Shown: positions 1 to 8,430, numbered from the stretch's first letter. The stretch: 33,286 bases of DNA from Planctomycetes bacterium UBA4800 (GCA_002402755.1 DHGK01000070.1:1-33286); one strand, 5' to 3'. Made by a program: numbers and translations. The notes: generated by a model not told the origin, from the letters alone.

Positions 1-7
1 GCGAGAA

Positions 8-21
8 AACCGTGAACGGTT
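8..21 (-). terminator. weak hairpin after the PAP2 gene
   Basis: Read on the minus strand, AACCG-TTCA-CGGTT lies six bases after the PAP2 stop codon and runs into TT, giving four T in a row. The stem is only 5 bp, so this is a weak intrinsic terminator at best. Part of it recurs in inverted orientation at the other end of the window. Confidence 0.3.
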
Positions 22-26
22 ACAAG

Positions 27-1016
27 TTATTGTTGCGCGGCCCCTAACGTACCCGTACGCCAGGCGTCTCGCCGCCGCGCGTTCTCTATGCCCGTCAAGA
101 GCAGCCACACGAGCGCGCCCGAGGCGAGGCCGCCGAGCGCATCGGCGGCGTAGTGGGCCTGCGTGTAGACCGTCGCCGCGCAAATGGCCGCGGTTGCGGC
201 CGCGGCGGCGACGCACAGCCTGCGCCAGCCGAAGCGCGCGGCGATGAACACGTGCAGGAGCGCGATCGAGACGTGGGAGCTGGGGAAGCCCCCGCCCGGG
301 ACGTCGCCGTTTGACACGACGAGATGGTGGAGCGCGCTCATCGCGTAGCCGGGATCGCGCGCGACGCCGCCCGCAAGGTGGAACGCGGGGCCCTCGACGG
401 GGAAGAGGAAGAACGCCAGGTAGTGGAGCATGTAGGCGAGCGCGCAGCACGCCGTGTACCAGGCGACATCCGCGGACGGGCCGGCGTGTTGTTTGAGGCG
501 CGTGACGATGAGATGCACGGCGTACACGGGGACGAAGAGATAGTAGGCGAAGTACGAGAGGCACATGAGCTCGCCGATGAGCGGATGCGGCCAGGCCTCC
601 TGGAAGCGAAGGCTCGCGTGCGGGTCGCCGAGGAGCAGGCGGTCGAGCGCCATGATCGAGTCATCGAAGTGCCCGAGCGGAAAGAAGGGCGCGATCTGGC
701 CAGTGAGGCGGAAGAAGAACGGCAGGAAGATCAGGCAGGCGCAGTACCTGAGCGCCCAGAGGAGCCACGACGACGGGAAACGCGATTGCAGGGCCGCGGC
801 GAGCGCGATGACGGCGGTCGGACACAGGCAGAAGGCGAGGCGGACGGGGATGAGGTGCCGGTCCTGGGGCGAGATGAGGACGAAGACCATGCAGATGAGC
901 GCGAAGATGAGAACCGCGCGCTCGCAGAGCGCCCGCCAGAAGCGCTCGCGGCGCGCATCGTCGCCGCGCGGAGGCGCGAGCGCTTGCGCCGCGTCCCGTG
1001 TCAGCGCGTCCGCCAC
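27..1016 (-). CDS. PAP2-superfamily membrane phosphatase/transferase (Aur1/IPCS-like subtype)
   Basis: This is a 329-residue integral membrane protein with about six hydrophobic segments. It has the PAP2 motifs GGGFPSSH (residues 241-248) and HYAAD (288-292), whose two histidines and aspartate form the phosphohydrolase/phosphotransferase centre. The usual N-terminal KxxxxxxRP motif is not visible. The block GHFDDSIMALDRLLLGDP near residue 115 resembles the inositol-phosphorylceramide-synthase-like PAP2 branch, so the substrate may be a lipid phosphate or a lipid head group; the exact substrate cannot be read. The start is taken as GTG at 1016 because GGAG lies 8 nt upstream, which makes the gene overlap the end of the Lon-like gene by 16 bp. 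A CTG at 1004 overlapping the upstream TGA is a weaker alternative. It is probably translationally coupled as the last gene of the lysS operon. Confidence 0.85.
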   Translation of the reverse strand: MADALTRDAAQALAPPRGDDARRERFWRALCERAVLIFALICMVFVLISPQDRHLIPVRLAFCLCPTAVIALAAALQSRFPSSWLLWALRYCACLIFLPFFFRLTGQIAPFFPLGHFDDSIMALDRLLLGDPHASLRFQEAWPHPLIGELMCLSYFAYYLFVPVYAVHLIVTRLKQHAGPSADVAWYTACCALAYMLHYLAFFLFPVEGPAFHLAGGVARDPGYAMSALHHLVVSNGDVPGGGFPSSHVSIALLHVFIAARFGWRRLCVAAAAATAAICAATVYTQAHYAADALGGLASGALVWLLLTGIENARRRDAWRTGTLGAAQQ

Positions 1017-3403
1017 CTGTCGTACTCCGAGAGGACGCGTGCGAGCCGCTCCAGATACCGGTCGACGCGGTCGAACACCGACCCCGGCGTCCACGTGCCG
1101 TCGCCGCGGCGCGCGCCGGCCTTGAGGCCCGTCAGGATCGGCAGGCCTTCCTCGATGGTCCTGATCGCCCAGATGCGGAAGCGGCCGGCCCTGACCGCCG
1201 CGAGCACGTCCTCCCGGAGCATCAGGTCGACCATGTTGCTCTCGGGGATGATGACGCCCTCCGCGCCCGTCGGAGCGGACGCGCGGACGACGTCGTAGAA
1301 GCCCTCGATCTTCTCGTTGACGTTGCCGATGGACTGGATCTCGCCCTTCTGGTTGATCGAGCCCGTGACCGCCACGTCCTGGCGGAGCGGCGCCTCCGCG
1401 AGGCTGGAGAGGAGCGCGTAGACCTCGCTCGCCGATGCGCTGTCGCCCTCGATGCCCGAGTAGGATTGCTCGAAGCAGATGCTCGCCGTGAGGCTCAAGG
1501 GACGCTTCTGCGCGAAGATTCCGCGCAGGTAGCCGGCGAGAATGTGGACGCCCTTGTCGTGCGTCGCCCCGCTCATCCCGGACTCGCGCTCGATGTTGAT
1601 GATGCCGGCTCTGCCGGCCGCGACCTGCGCCGTGATCCTGGACGGCCGGCCGAAGGTGTAGTCGCCCACGTCGTAGACGGCCAGGCCGTTGATCTGGCCG
1701 ATGACCTTCCCGCGCGTGGCGATCATGATCGTCCCGTCGGCGATGGCCTCGGTCATGCGGCGCTCGCACGAGTTGACGCGCCGGATCGCGCGCGCATCGG
1801 CGGCCTTGATGTGGCGGTCGCGGATGAGTCTGCGGCGCCGGCCGCGCGCCAGGTAGTCGGCCTCCCTGAGAAGGTCGGCGATCTTGCCGAGCGACGCCGT
1901 GAACTTGTCGCGCCTGCCGGCCATGCGGACGCCGTGCTCCGCCACGGCGGCGAGCGCGCTGCGGTCCAGCGGCAGGAGGCCGTCCTGCGCGCAGATTCGC
2001 GCGATGCACGCGGGCAGGCCCTTGCGCAGCAGCGAGGGAGTGAGCGGGAAGTCGGGCTCGAGCTCCACCCTGAGCTTGAAGTTGTGGCGGAACTCGGGGT
2101 CCATGTCGTACAGCATGTCGAAGATGCACTGCTCGCCGACGAGGATGACCTTGACGTCGATGGGAATCGGCTCGGGCTTGAGCATCGGCCCGGGGTTCGG
2201 CGGGCCCTCTGGCTCCTGCACGGCAAGGTGTCCGGTTCTGAGGACCGTCTTGAAGGCGTTCCAGAGCGGCGCCGACTGCAGGACGTCCGAGACGCTCAGG
2301 ACCAGGAAGCCGCGGTCGGCCTCCAGCAGCGACCCGGGCCGGATGTCGAGAAAGTCGCTCAGGCCGCCGTCATCGGCGCCGGGGCGCTCGATGAAGCCGA
2401 ACAGGTTGCTGAAGGTCGGCGTGTTCTCGAACACGACGGGCGGCCCCTTGAGGCCCGCACCGCTCGCGATGAGGTTGCCGCGGAACTCGCGGAAGCGGTC
2501 GCGCTCCTCGCCGTCGGGATTTTCCTGGGGCGGCCGCGGCCGGAAGAGGTTGATCTTGTCGATGATGCCGTCTTTGAGCTGGCGCAGGTGCGAGGCGACC
2601 CTCGGGTGCGGGAACTCGCGCGCCAGGTCCTGGAAGAACCCCTGGAGCGTGCGGCCGATCCGGTCGCGCTCGAGCCGGAGCAGCTCCTGGGCGTACTCCT
2701 GGTCGAGCTGCGCGATCCTGGCCATCGCCGTGCCGAACTCCTTCATCTTGGATTCGTACGTGCGGCCGATCCTGGCGAAGCGCTCCTCGGGAAACTTGCC
2801 CGTGTGCGTGAGATCCTCCAGCTCGCCGATCGAGGTCGGCTTCTGCTCGTGGAGGAAGAAGAGGTCCGGCCGCACGCCATCGGTCGTCCGGATCTGGCCG
2901 AGGACGAAGCCCCGGCGCTTGAGGTCGCGCTCGAAGGCGCCGCGGACGCGGTTGCGCTGCTTCTCGAAGCGGGCGCGAAGCGCCGCGATGCGGCTGTGCG
3001 GCTCGGCCGCCTGGGCGAGCCTGGCCACCTCCTTCTTGACCGTCGCCGCCAGATCGTCGAGCGCCTGGCAGAAGTCGTCGCCCTTGCCGGCCGGGAACTC
3101 CAGCAGCCGCGGCCGGTAGGGCGCGGCGAAGTTGTTGACGTAGACGCGGTCGTCGGGCGGCGGCAGCGCCGGCTTGAAGCGCCGCAGGCACTCGCGGATC
3201 ATGGCGCGCCTGCCGCTCGCGCTCGGCCCCGCCACGTAGATGTTGCAGCCCGGCTTGCGCATCTCGATGCCGGTCTTGAGGGCATCGAAGGCGAGATCCT
3301 GTCCCAGGATGCCGCGCAGCGGGCGCACGGACGCCGTGGTCGCGAACGTGAAGGTCGAGGCGGGACAGCGCCACCTGAGGTCGGCGGGCGTGAGCGTGCG
3401 CAT
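1001..3403 (-). CDS. LonB-type ATP-dependent protease (AAA_32 + Lon proteolytic domain)
   Basis: This is an 800-residue cytoplasmic protease of the bacterial LonB/YcbZ-like group. An N-terminal AAA-type module is interrupted by a long charged helical insert (about 110-300) and followed by a C-terminal Lon peptidase domain (about 555-760). The catalytic dyad is visible: Ser655 in EGDSAS and Lys698 in NVNEKIEGF, 43 residues apart as in E. coli Lon. The Walker A-like loop reads AGPSASGRRAMI (58-69), with Arg where the invariant Lys should be, and the Walker B region (LEADRGFLVLS, 360-370) lacks the usual DE pair. ATP use may therefore be altered, although loose P-loops are, from memory, common in this family. 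The ATG at 3403 has GGAG 9 nt upstream. It begins 4 nt after the lysS stop and its end overlaps the PAP2 gene. Confidence 0.9.
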   Translation of the reverse strand: MRTLTPADLRWRCPASTFTFATTASVRPLRGILGQDLAFDALKTGIEMRKPGCNIYVAGPSASGRRAMIRECLRRFKPALPPPDDRVYVNNFAAPYRPRLLEFPAGKGDDFCQALDDLAATVKKEVARLAQAAEPHSRIAALRARFEKQRNRVRGAFERDLKRRGFVLGQIRTTDGVRPDLFFLHEQKPTSIGELEDLTHTGKFPEERFARIGRTYESKMKEFGTAMARIAQLDQEYAQELLRLERDRIGRTLQGFFQDLAREFPHPRVASHLRQLKDGIIDKINLFRPRPPQENPDGEERDRFREFRGNLIASGAGLKGPPVVFENTPTFSNLFGFIERPGADDGGLSDFLDIRPGSLLEADRGFLVLSVSDVLQSAPLWNAFKTVLRTGHLAVQEPEGPPNPGPMLKPEPIPIDVKVILVGEQCIFDMLYDMDPEFRHNFKLRVELEPDFPLTPSLLRKGLPACIARICAQDGLLPLDRSALAAVAEHGVRMAGRRDKFTASLGKIADLLREADYLARGRRRRLIRDRHIKAADARAIRRVNSCERRMTEAIADGTIMIATRGKVIGQINGLAVYDVGDYTFGRPSRITAQVAAGRAGIINIERESGMSGATHDKGVHILAGYLRGIFAQKRPLSLTASICFEQSYSGIEGDSASASEVYALLSSLAEAPLRQDVAVTGSINQKGEIQSIGNVNEKIEGFYDVVRASAPTGAEGVIIPESNMVDLMLREDVLAAVRAGRFRIWAIRTIEEGLPILTGLKAGARRGDGTWTPGSVFDRVDRYLERLARVLSEYDRWRTR

Positions 3404-3407
3404 GGGA

Positions 3408-4994
3408 TCAAGCTCCTTCCGGCGCCTGCGGGGCCCCGGTATCGTCTGCGGCGCCGGCATCGGCCGCGCCGCCGCCATCGGACTGCGGGCGCATGAACGG
3501 GAAGAAGACCACATCGCGCAGGTTCTCGCGGTCGGCCAGGAGGCACAGGAAGCGCTCCAGGCCGAGGCCCCAGCCGGACGTGGGCGGCATGCCGTACTCC
3601 ATGCAGAGAAGGTAGTCGTCCTCCGCGGCCATGGCCTCCGCGTCGCCCTCGCGCCGCAGGGCGGCCTGCTCCTCGAAGCGCTCGCGCTGCTCGATCGGCG
3701 CCACGAGCTCGGAATACGCGTTGACGATCTCGCGGCCCCCGGCGAGCACCTGGAAGCGGTCCGTGAGCTGCGGATCGGCGTCCGAGCGCCGGGCGAGCGG
3801 CGAGAGCTCGATCGGGTGGCCGACGAGGAACGCGGGGCCGAGCATCTGCGGCCGGGCGCATTTCTTGTAGAGCTGGTCAAGCAGGCTCCCGCGCCCCATG
3901 TGCTCGATGCCCTCGACATCGGGCGCGCGCTTCTTGACCTCGGCCCGCAGCGATTCAACCGTGGGAAAGTCCTCCGGCGCCACGCCGGCGTACTGCGTGA
4001 GCGCATCCCTGAAGGCGATGCGCGGCCACGGCGGCGTGAAGTCGATCTCCCGGCCCTGGAACCTGACGACGGGCGAGCCCGCCGCCGCGGCGATGACGGC
4101 GGCGAGGAGCTTCTCGGTGAAGCGCATGTTGTCCTCGTAGTTCCAGAAGGCGCAGTAGTACTCAAGCAGCGCGAACTCCTGGAGGTGCGAGGGATCCATG
4201 CCTTCGTTGCGGAAGCTCTGCGCGAACTCGTAGACCTTGTCGTAGCCGCCGACGATGAGGCGCTTGAGGTAGGTCTCGGGCGCGATTCTGAGATACGCCG
4301 GCATGTCGAGCGCCTGGTGGTGCGTCACGAACGGCGTCGCGAGCGCGCCCGACGCGGTCGGGACGAGGGTCGGCGTCGTCACCTCGACGAACCCCTCGCG
4401 GTCGAGCGTTTCCCTGAAGGCGGCGATGACGCGGCGCCTGAGCGCGAAGCGCGCGCGCGTGTCGGCGTTCATGATGAGGTCGAGGTAGCGCTGGCGGTAG
4501 CACAGCTCCAGATCGCGCAGCCCGTGCCACTTCTCGGGCAGGGGCCTCAGGGACTTGGCGAGCAGCGTGAAGCGCTTGACCGAAAGCGTGAGCTCGCCGG
4601 TCTTGGTGCGCATGAGGTCGCCCTCGCAGCCGATGAAGTCGCCCAGATCGATGAGGTGCTGGAAGACCGCGTAGGCGTCCTTGCCGGCGAGCGATGCCGT
4701 GGCGACCTTGTCGCGCTCAAGCGCGATCTGGAAGGCCTTGTCCTGGTCCTGGATGTGGGCGAAGGTGAGCTTGCCGAAGCGGCGCCTGAGCGTGAGGCGG
4801 CCGGCGAGCGCCAGACCCTGCGCGCTTTCGGGCAGCGCCGCCGCCTCGGCGAGGGTGTGGGTGCGCGGAAAGCGGTCCGGATAGGCCGCAATGCCGAGCG
4901 CCTTGAGCTCGGCGATCTTCTCGATGCGCCGGCGCCGCTGCTCGTTGACCGGCCGCCGGTCCGTGTCCGGGCCGGATTCGCTGGTGTCCGCCAT
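3408..4994 (-). CDS. lysS: lysine--tRNA ligase, class II
   Basis: This 528-residue enzyme charges tRNA-Lys in the cytoplasm. It has an N-terminal anticodon-binding OB fold (about 60-150) and a class II catalytic core. Recognisable blocks are KWHGLRDLELCYRQRYLDL (155-173), THHQALDMPAYLRIAPETYL (224-243), motif 2 FRNEG (261-265) and motif 3 GWGLGLERF (474-482). Two blocks differ from the common bacterial form: SGALATPF replaces GGAAARPF near 215, and DPSHLQEF replaces the usual HNPEF after motif 2. It therefore looks like a divergent LysS branch. The C-terminus carries an Ala/Gly-rich tail of about 25 residues after FPFMRP. The ATG at 4994 is fixed by AGGAGG 4 nt upstream. It is the first gene of a tight operon with the LonB-like and PAP2 genes. 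Confidence 0.95.
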   Translation of the reverse strand: MADTSESGPDTDRRPVNEQRRRRIEKIAELKALGIAAYPDRFPRTHTLAEAAALPESAQGLALAGRLTLRRRFGKLTFAHIQDQDKAFQIALERDKVATASLAGKDAYAVFQHLIDLGDFIGCEGDLMRTKTGELTLSVKRFTLLAKSLRPLPEKWHGLRDLELCYRQRYLDLIMNADTRARFALRRRVIAAFRETLDREGFVEVTTPTLVPTASGALATPFVTHHQALDMPAYLRIAPETYLKRLIVGGYDKVYEFAQSFRNEGMDPSHLQEFALLEYYCAFWNYEDNMRFTEKLLAAVIAAAAGSPVVRFQGREIDFTPPWPRIAFRDALTQYAGVAPEDFPTVESLRAEVKKRAPDVEGIEHMGRGSLLDQLYKKCARPQMLGPAFLVGHPIELSPLARRSDADPQLTDRFQVLAGGREIVNAYSELVAPIEQRERFEEQAALRREGDAEAMAAEDDYLLCMEYGMPPTSGWGLGLERFLCLLADRENLRDVVFFPFMRPQSDGGGAADAGAADDTGAPQAPEGA

Positions 4995-5073
4995 GCGTCC
5001 TCCTGGAAAGTCGACCGCGGCGGCGCGCCTGTCTGCGGGAATCCGGGGGCACCCCTGCGGAGACAAACCGCCT

Positions 5074-5102
5074 ATCTTACATTGCCTCCCGGCCCGGGGC
5101 AA
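5074..5102 (-). promoter_or_regulatory. candidate sigma70 promoter for lysS
   Basis: On the minus strand TTGCCC (5102-5097) and TAAGAT (5079-5074) are separated by 17 bp. Each hexamer matches the consensus at four positions. Transcription would start near 5067, giving a leader of about 70 nt before the lysS ATG. Confidence 0.4.
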
Positions 5103-5103
5103 C

Positions 5104-5117
5104 GGGGCGCGCGCCCC
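5104..5117. other. 14-bp perfect palindrome in the lysS/hslV gap
   Basis: GGGGCGCGCGCCCC reads the same on both strands. It lies directly upstream of the candidate lysS -35 hexamer and 10 bp before a second hairpin. It could be a protein-binding site or just a product of high GC. Confidence 0.4.
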
Positions 5118-5126
5118 GCCCGTCCT

Positions 5127-5156
5127 CCGCGCGCCCTGGCTCCGCGCGGCTTTTTT
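5127..5156 (+). terminator. intrinsic-terminator-like hairpin upstream of hslV
   Basis: CCGCGCG (5127-5133) pairs perfectly with CGCGCGG (5143-5149) across a 9-nt loop. It is followed by C and six T (5151-5156). This is a canonical Rho-independent terminator shape on the plus strand, 76 bp before the hslV ATG. No plus-strand gene precedes it within the window. It may insulate hslVU from antisense transcription of lysS, or act as a leader attenuator if the hslV promoter lies upstream of it. Confidence 0.6.
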
Positions 5157-5232
5157 GGATAGACTCTGAGCGTTGCGCCCGGGCGGGGAGCCCGGCGCCG
5201 GAAGGAGCGTGCACGTGCGAGGAGACGACGAC

Positions 5233-5793
5233 ATGCGCGAAGGCGCGCCCCGGCTCGCGGGGACGACGGTGCTCTGCGTCAGGCGGGCCGGCGCCGTGGC
5301 CATGGGCTCGGACGGCCAGGTGACGCTCGGCACGACGGTCGTCAAGCACAACGCAGTCAAGGTCAGGCGGCTTGCCGACGGCAAGATCCTGGCGGGTTTC
5401 GCGGGTAGCGCGGCGGATTCCCTGAGCCTGCTGGAGCGCTTCCAGGAGTGCCTGGGCGCGCACGGCAAGAACCTGCTCCGGGCGGCGGTCGAGCTCGCCA
5501 AACTCTGGCGCACCGACCGCATGCTCAGGCGCCTCGAATCGGTGCTGGCGGTCGCCGACCAGGACATGTCGCTGCTGCTCTCCGGCACGGGCGATGTCAT
5601 CGAGCCTGACGACGGCGTGATCGGGATCGGCTCGGGCGGACCGTACGCGGCCGCGGCCGCGCGGGCGCTGCTCGGCAGCACCGAGCTGCCGGCCGCCGAG
5701 ATCGTGCGCAAGAGCCTGGAGATCGCCGCCGATCTGTGCATCTACACCAACAACAAGATCGTTGTGGAGGAACTGCAGCCGTGCGCGCCCTGA
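5233..5793 (+). CDS. hslV: ATP-dependent protease peptidase subunit HslV
   Basis: This 186-residue proteasome-like threonine peptidase forms the HslUV (ClpYQ) complex with the downstream HslU. The mature N-terminus should be Thr11 of TTVLCVRR, reached by removal of a short propeptide (MREGAPRLAG). In mature numbering Asp17 (SDG) and Lys33 (AVKVRR) are in place. Other family blocks are GQVTLGTTVVKHN, LAGFAGSAAD and the C-terminal YTNN. The ATG at 5233 is preceded by GAGGAG at 8 nt. In-frame upstream codons, including a GTG at 5215, are possible but would only lengthen a propeptide that is removed anyway. A TAGACT at 5160-5165 could be a -10 box, but no good -35 goes with it. The gene overlaps hslU by 13 bp. 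Confidence 0.93.
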   Translation: MREGAPRLAGTTVLCVRRAGAVAMGSDGQVTLGTTVVKHNAVKVRRLADGKILAGFAGSAADSLSLLERFQECLGAHGKNLLRAAVELAKLWRTDRMLRRLESVLAVADQDMSLLLSGTGDVIEPDDGVIGIGSGGPYAAAAARALLGSTELPAAEIVRKSLEIAADLCIYTNNKIVVEELQPCAP

Positions 5794-7070
5794 CGCCGAA
5801 ACGCATCGTCGAGGAGCTCAACAAGTACATCGTGGGCCAGGACCAGGCCAAGCGCATGGTCGCCATCGCGATCCGGAACCGGTGGCGCCGCCAGCAGCTC
5901 GCCGCCGACATGCGCGACGAGGTCCTGCCCAAGAACATCCTCATGATCGGCCCGACCGGCGTCGGCAAGACCGAGATCGCGCGGCGCCTGGCGCAGCTCG
6001 TCAAGGCGCCGTTCATCAAGGTCGAGGCTTCCAAGTTCACGGAGGTCGGCTACGTCGGCCGCGATGTGGAGACGATCATCCGCGACCTGGTCGAGGTCGG
6101 CGTCGGCATGAAGAAGACCGAGCTGCGGCGGGAGGTGGAGGCGCAGGCCAGGGAGCGGGCCGAGCGGCGCCTCGCCGACCTTCTCGTCAAGAAGGGCTGG
6201 AATGCGGCCATGGCGCTCGACGCCGTGCGCGGCGGGAAGGCGGACGAGGAGGAGGTCGAGATCGCGGTCGAGGCGCAGGGCTCGCCGTTCACGGGCATGC
6301 TGCCGGGCGGCATGGAGCAGCTCGGCATCGACATGCAGCAGATGCTCGGCAGGTTCATGCCGAAGCGCACGGCGCAGAAGTCGATGGCCGTCGCCGAGGC
6401 GCGGCGGCTGATCGAGGCCGAGGAGGCCGACAAGCTCATCGATGACGAGAAGGCGGTGGCCGAGGCGCTGGCGCTCGTCCAGCAGTCGGGCATCGTGTTC
6501 CTCGACGAGATCGACAAGGTCTGCGGGCCCGCATCGCACAGCGGGCCCGACATCTCGCGCGAGGGCGTTCAGCGCGACCTCCTCCCGATCGTCGAGGGCA
6601 GCACGGTCAACACGCGCTACGGCATGGTGCGCACCGACCACATTCTCTTCATCGCCGCGGGCGCGTTCCACGTGTCCAAGGTCGGGGACCTGATCCCGGA
6701 GCTGCAGGGGCGGTTCCCGCTGCGGGTCGAGCTCTCCGACCTCAACGAGGACGACCTCGTGCGGATCGTCAAGGAGCCGCGCAACTCGCTCGCGAAGCAG
6801 TACGCCGCGCTGCTCGCGACCGAGCGCGTCGACGTGACGTTCACCGACGACGGCATGCGCGCGATCGCCGCGCTGGCGGCGAAGATCAACCGCACCGGGC
6901 AGAACATCGGCGCGCGGCGGCTGTACACGATCTTCGAGAAGCTGCTCGAGGACGCGCTCTACAATGCACCCGAGACCGACGAGCGCAGGATCGAGGTCGA
7001 TGCCGCGTACGTGCAGGCCAAGCTCGGCGGCATCGTCAAGAACGAGGACCTCAGGCAGTTCGTGCTGTGA
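5781..7070 (+). CDS. hslU: HslUV protease ATPase subunit HslU (ClpY)
   Basis: This 429-residue AAA+ unfoldase feeds substrates into HslV. The N-terminal block LTPKRIVEELNKYIVGQDQA is diagnostic. Walker A is GPTGVGKT (57-64), the pore loop is GYVG (90-93) and Walker B is IVFLDEIDK (238-246). The intermediate I domain covers roughly 105-230 and includes a Gly/Met-rich stretch (FTGMLPGGMEQ). The C-terminus ends EDLRQFVL; the HslU tail inserts into HslV to activate it, and its form here agrees with a working pair. The start is GTG at 5781, 13 bp inside hslV, with GGAGG 10 nt upstream. A longer in-frame ATG at 5736 would sit deep inside hslV and lacks conserved sequence. Confidence 0.95.
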   Translation: MRALTPKRIVEELNKYIVGQDQAKRMVAIAIRNRWRRQQLAADMRDEVLPKNILMIGPTGVGKTEIARRLAQLVKAPFIKVEASKFTEVGYVGRDVETIIRDLVEVGVGMKKTELRREVEAQARERAERRLADLLVKKGWNAAMALDAVRGGKADEEEVEIAVEAQGSPFTGMLPGGMEQLGIDMQQMLGRFMPKRTAQKSMAVAEARRLIEAEEADKLIDDEKAVAEALALVQQSGIVFLDEIDKVCGPASHSGPDISREGVQRDLLPIVEGSTVNTRYGMVRTDHILFIAAGAFHVSKVGDLIPELQGRFPLRVELSDLNEDDLVRIVKEPRNSLAKQYAALLATERVDVTFTDDGMRAIAALAAKINRTGQNIGARRLYTIFEKLLEDALYNAPETDERRIEVDAAYVQAKLGGIVKNEDLRQFVL

Positions 7071-7161
7071 GCGGCGCCCTGTCGGGCCGCGCGGCCGTCG
7101 GATACAATCGCCGTTCCGGCCGCGCGCGGTGCGCGGCCGTTGCGGGAGAAGCGCCGCCGCC

Positions 7162-8430
7162 ATGAAGACCATCGACAACGCGCTGTACATAGGCGATGTG
7201 CCGGTGCGCCAGATCGCGCGCGCGTACGGCACGCCGACCTACGTCTACGACGAGCAACGCATTCGCGCGAACTACGCGCGGGTCGCGGCCGCGTTCAGGA
7301 CGCAGTACCCCGACTTCCACCTGTACTACGCGATCAAGGCCAACGACAACCTGGCCGTCGCCGCGATCGTGACGGGCGAGGGCGCGGGCATCGATGCGGC
7401 GAGCGTCAACGAGATCCTGCTCGCCAAGGAGCTGGGCCTGGACGGGGAGCGCGTGATCTTCAGCGGCAACTTCCTCTCCGACGAGGACATCGTGCTCGGG
7501 CTGGAGAGCGGCGTCATCTTCAACCTCGACGACGCGTCGCTGTTCCCGCGGGTGATGCGGTTCGGGAAGCCGGACCTGATCTGCTTCCGCGTCAACCCGG
7601 GCTACGGCAAGAGCAACGTGGGGGACTTCGTCACCAACGCGGGCCCGAACGCGAAGTTCGGCGTGCATCCGGATCAGGTCCTCGACGCCTACCGCATGGC
7701 CCGCGAGGCCGGCATCCGGCGCTTCGGCGTTCACATGATGCCGGGAAGCTGCGTCACGGATGCGGAGTACTTCCCGTTCGTCGTGGGGCTTCTCATGGAC
7801 ATCGTGGGGAAGGTCGGCGCGACCCTCGGCATCGACTTCGAGTTCATCGACATAGGCGGCGGCCTGGGGATCCCGTACCGGCCGGGCGAGGCGCCGCTCG
7901 ACCTGGAGGGCGCGGCGAGGAAGTCGGTCGAGGTGTTCAGGTCCAAGCTCGGGGAGTACGGGCTCAAGCCGCCGCGCCTCGTCATGGAGCCGGCGCGCGC
8001 CATCGTCGGGGATGCCGGCTGGATCGTCGGCACGGTGCACTCGATCAAGCGCGGGTACTCGACGATCATCGGGACCGATGTGAGCTTCAACGTGCTCGTC
8101 AGGCCGGCCCTGTACGATGCGTACCACGGCATCTACGTGGACGGCAAGGAGCACGGGCCGCGCGCGCGGCTCGGCCTCTGCGGCCAGTTGTGCGAGAACA
8201 CCGACTTCTGGGTGCGCGACCGGGAGCTGCCCGCGGACATCGCCGAGGGCGACATTGTCGTGGTCGAAAACGCCGGCGCCTACGGGTACGCGATGAGCTT
8301 CAGGTACAACGGCAGGCTCAGGCCCGCCGAGGTGCTCGTCAACGGCGCGTCGCACGAGCTGATCCGCGCGCGCGAGGGCTTCGAGGACATGACGCGCGGC
8401 GTGCGCATTCCCGCGCGGCTGCGGAAGTAG
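7162..8430 (+). CDS. lysA: diaminopimelate decarboxylase
   Basis: This 422-residue fold-type III PLP enzyme converts meso-diaminopimelate to lysine. It has the N-terminal alanine-racemase-like barrel and the C-terminal beta domain. Lys59 in YYAIKAND should form the Schiff base. GGGLGIPY (232-239) binds the phosphate, EPAR (276-279) is the usual EPGR block, CEN (344-346) supplies the active-site cysteine and glutamate, and AGAYGYAMSFRYN (371-383) supplies the conserved tyrosine. The helix usually read as HxHIGSQ is HMMPGSCV (191-198), a noticeable variant. The ATG at 7162 has a loosely spaced GGGAG about 13 nt upstream. The 91-bp gap after hslU contains a TACAAT (7103-7108) that could be a -10 box without a clear -35, so it may share the hslVU transcript. 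It converges on the Hsp70-like gene with a 16-bp gap. Confidence 0.92.
   Translation: MKTIDNALYIGDVPVRQIARAYGTPTYVYDEQRIRANYARVAAAFRTQYPDFHLYYAIKANDNLAVAAIVTGEGAGIDAASVNEILLAKELGLDGERVIFSGNFLSDEDIVLGLESGVIFNLDDASLFPRVMRFGKPDLICFRVNPGYGKSNVGDFVTNAGPNAKFGVHPDQVLDAYRMAREAGIRRFGVHMMPGSCVTDAEYFPFVVGLLMDIVGKVGATLGIDFEFIDIGGGLGIPYRPGEAPLDLEGAARKSVEVFRSKLGEYGLKPPRLVMEPARAIVGDAGWIVGTVHSIKRGYSTIIGTDVSFNVLVRPALYDAYHGIYVDGKEHGPRARLGLCGQLCENTDFWVRDRELPADIAEGDIVVVENAGAYGYAMSFRYNGRLRPAEVLVNGASHELIRAREGFEDMTRGVRIPARLRK

Noticed and set aside
998..3496. Long plus-strand open frame opposite the LonB-like gene
   Set aside because: Its translation is repetitive Arg/Ala/Asp sequence. The opposite strand carries a complete Lon peptidase domain, so this is an antisense shadow.
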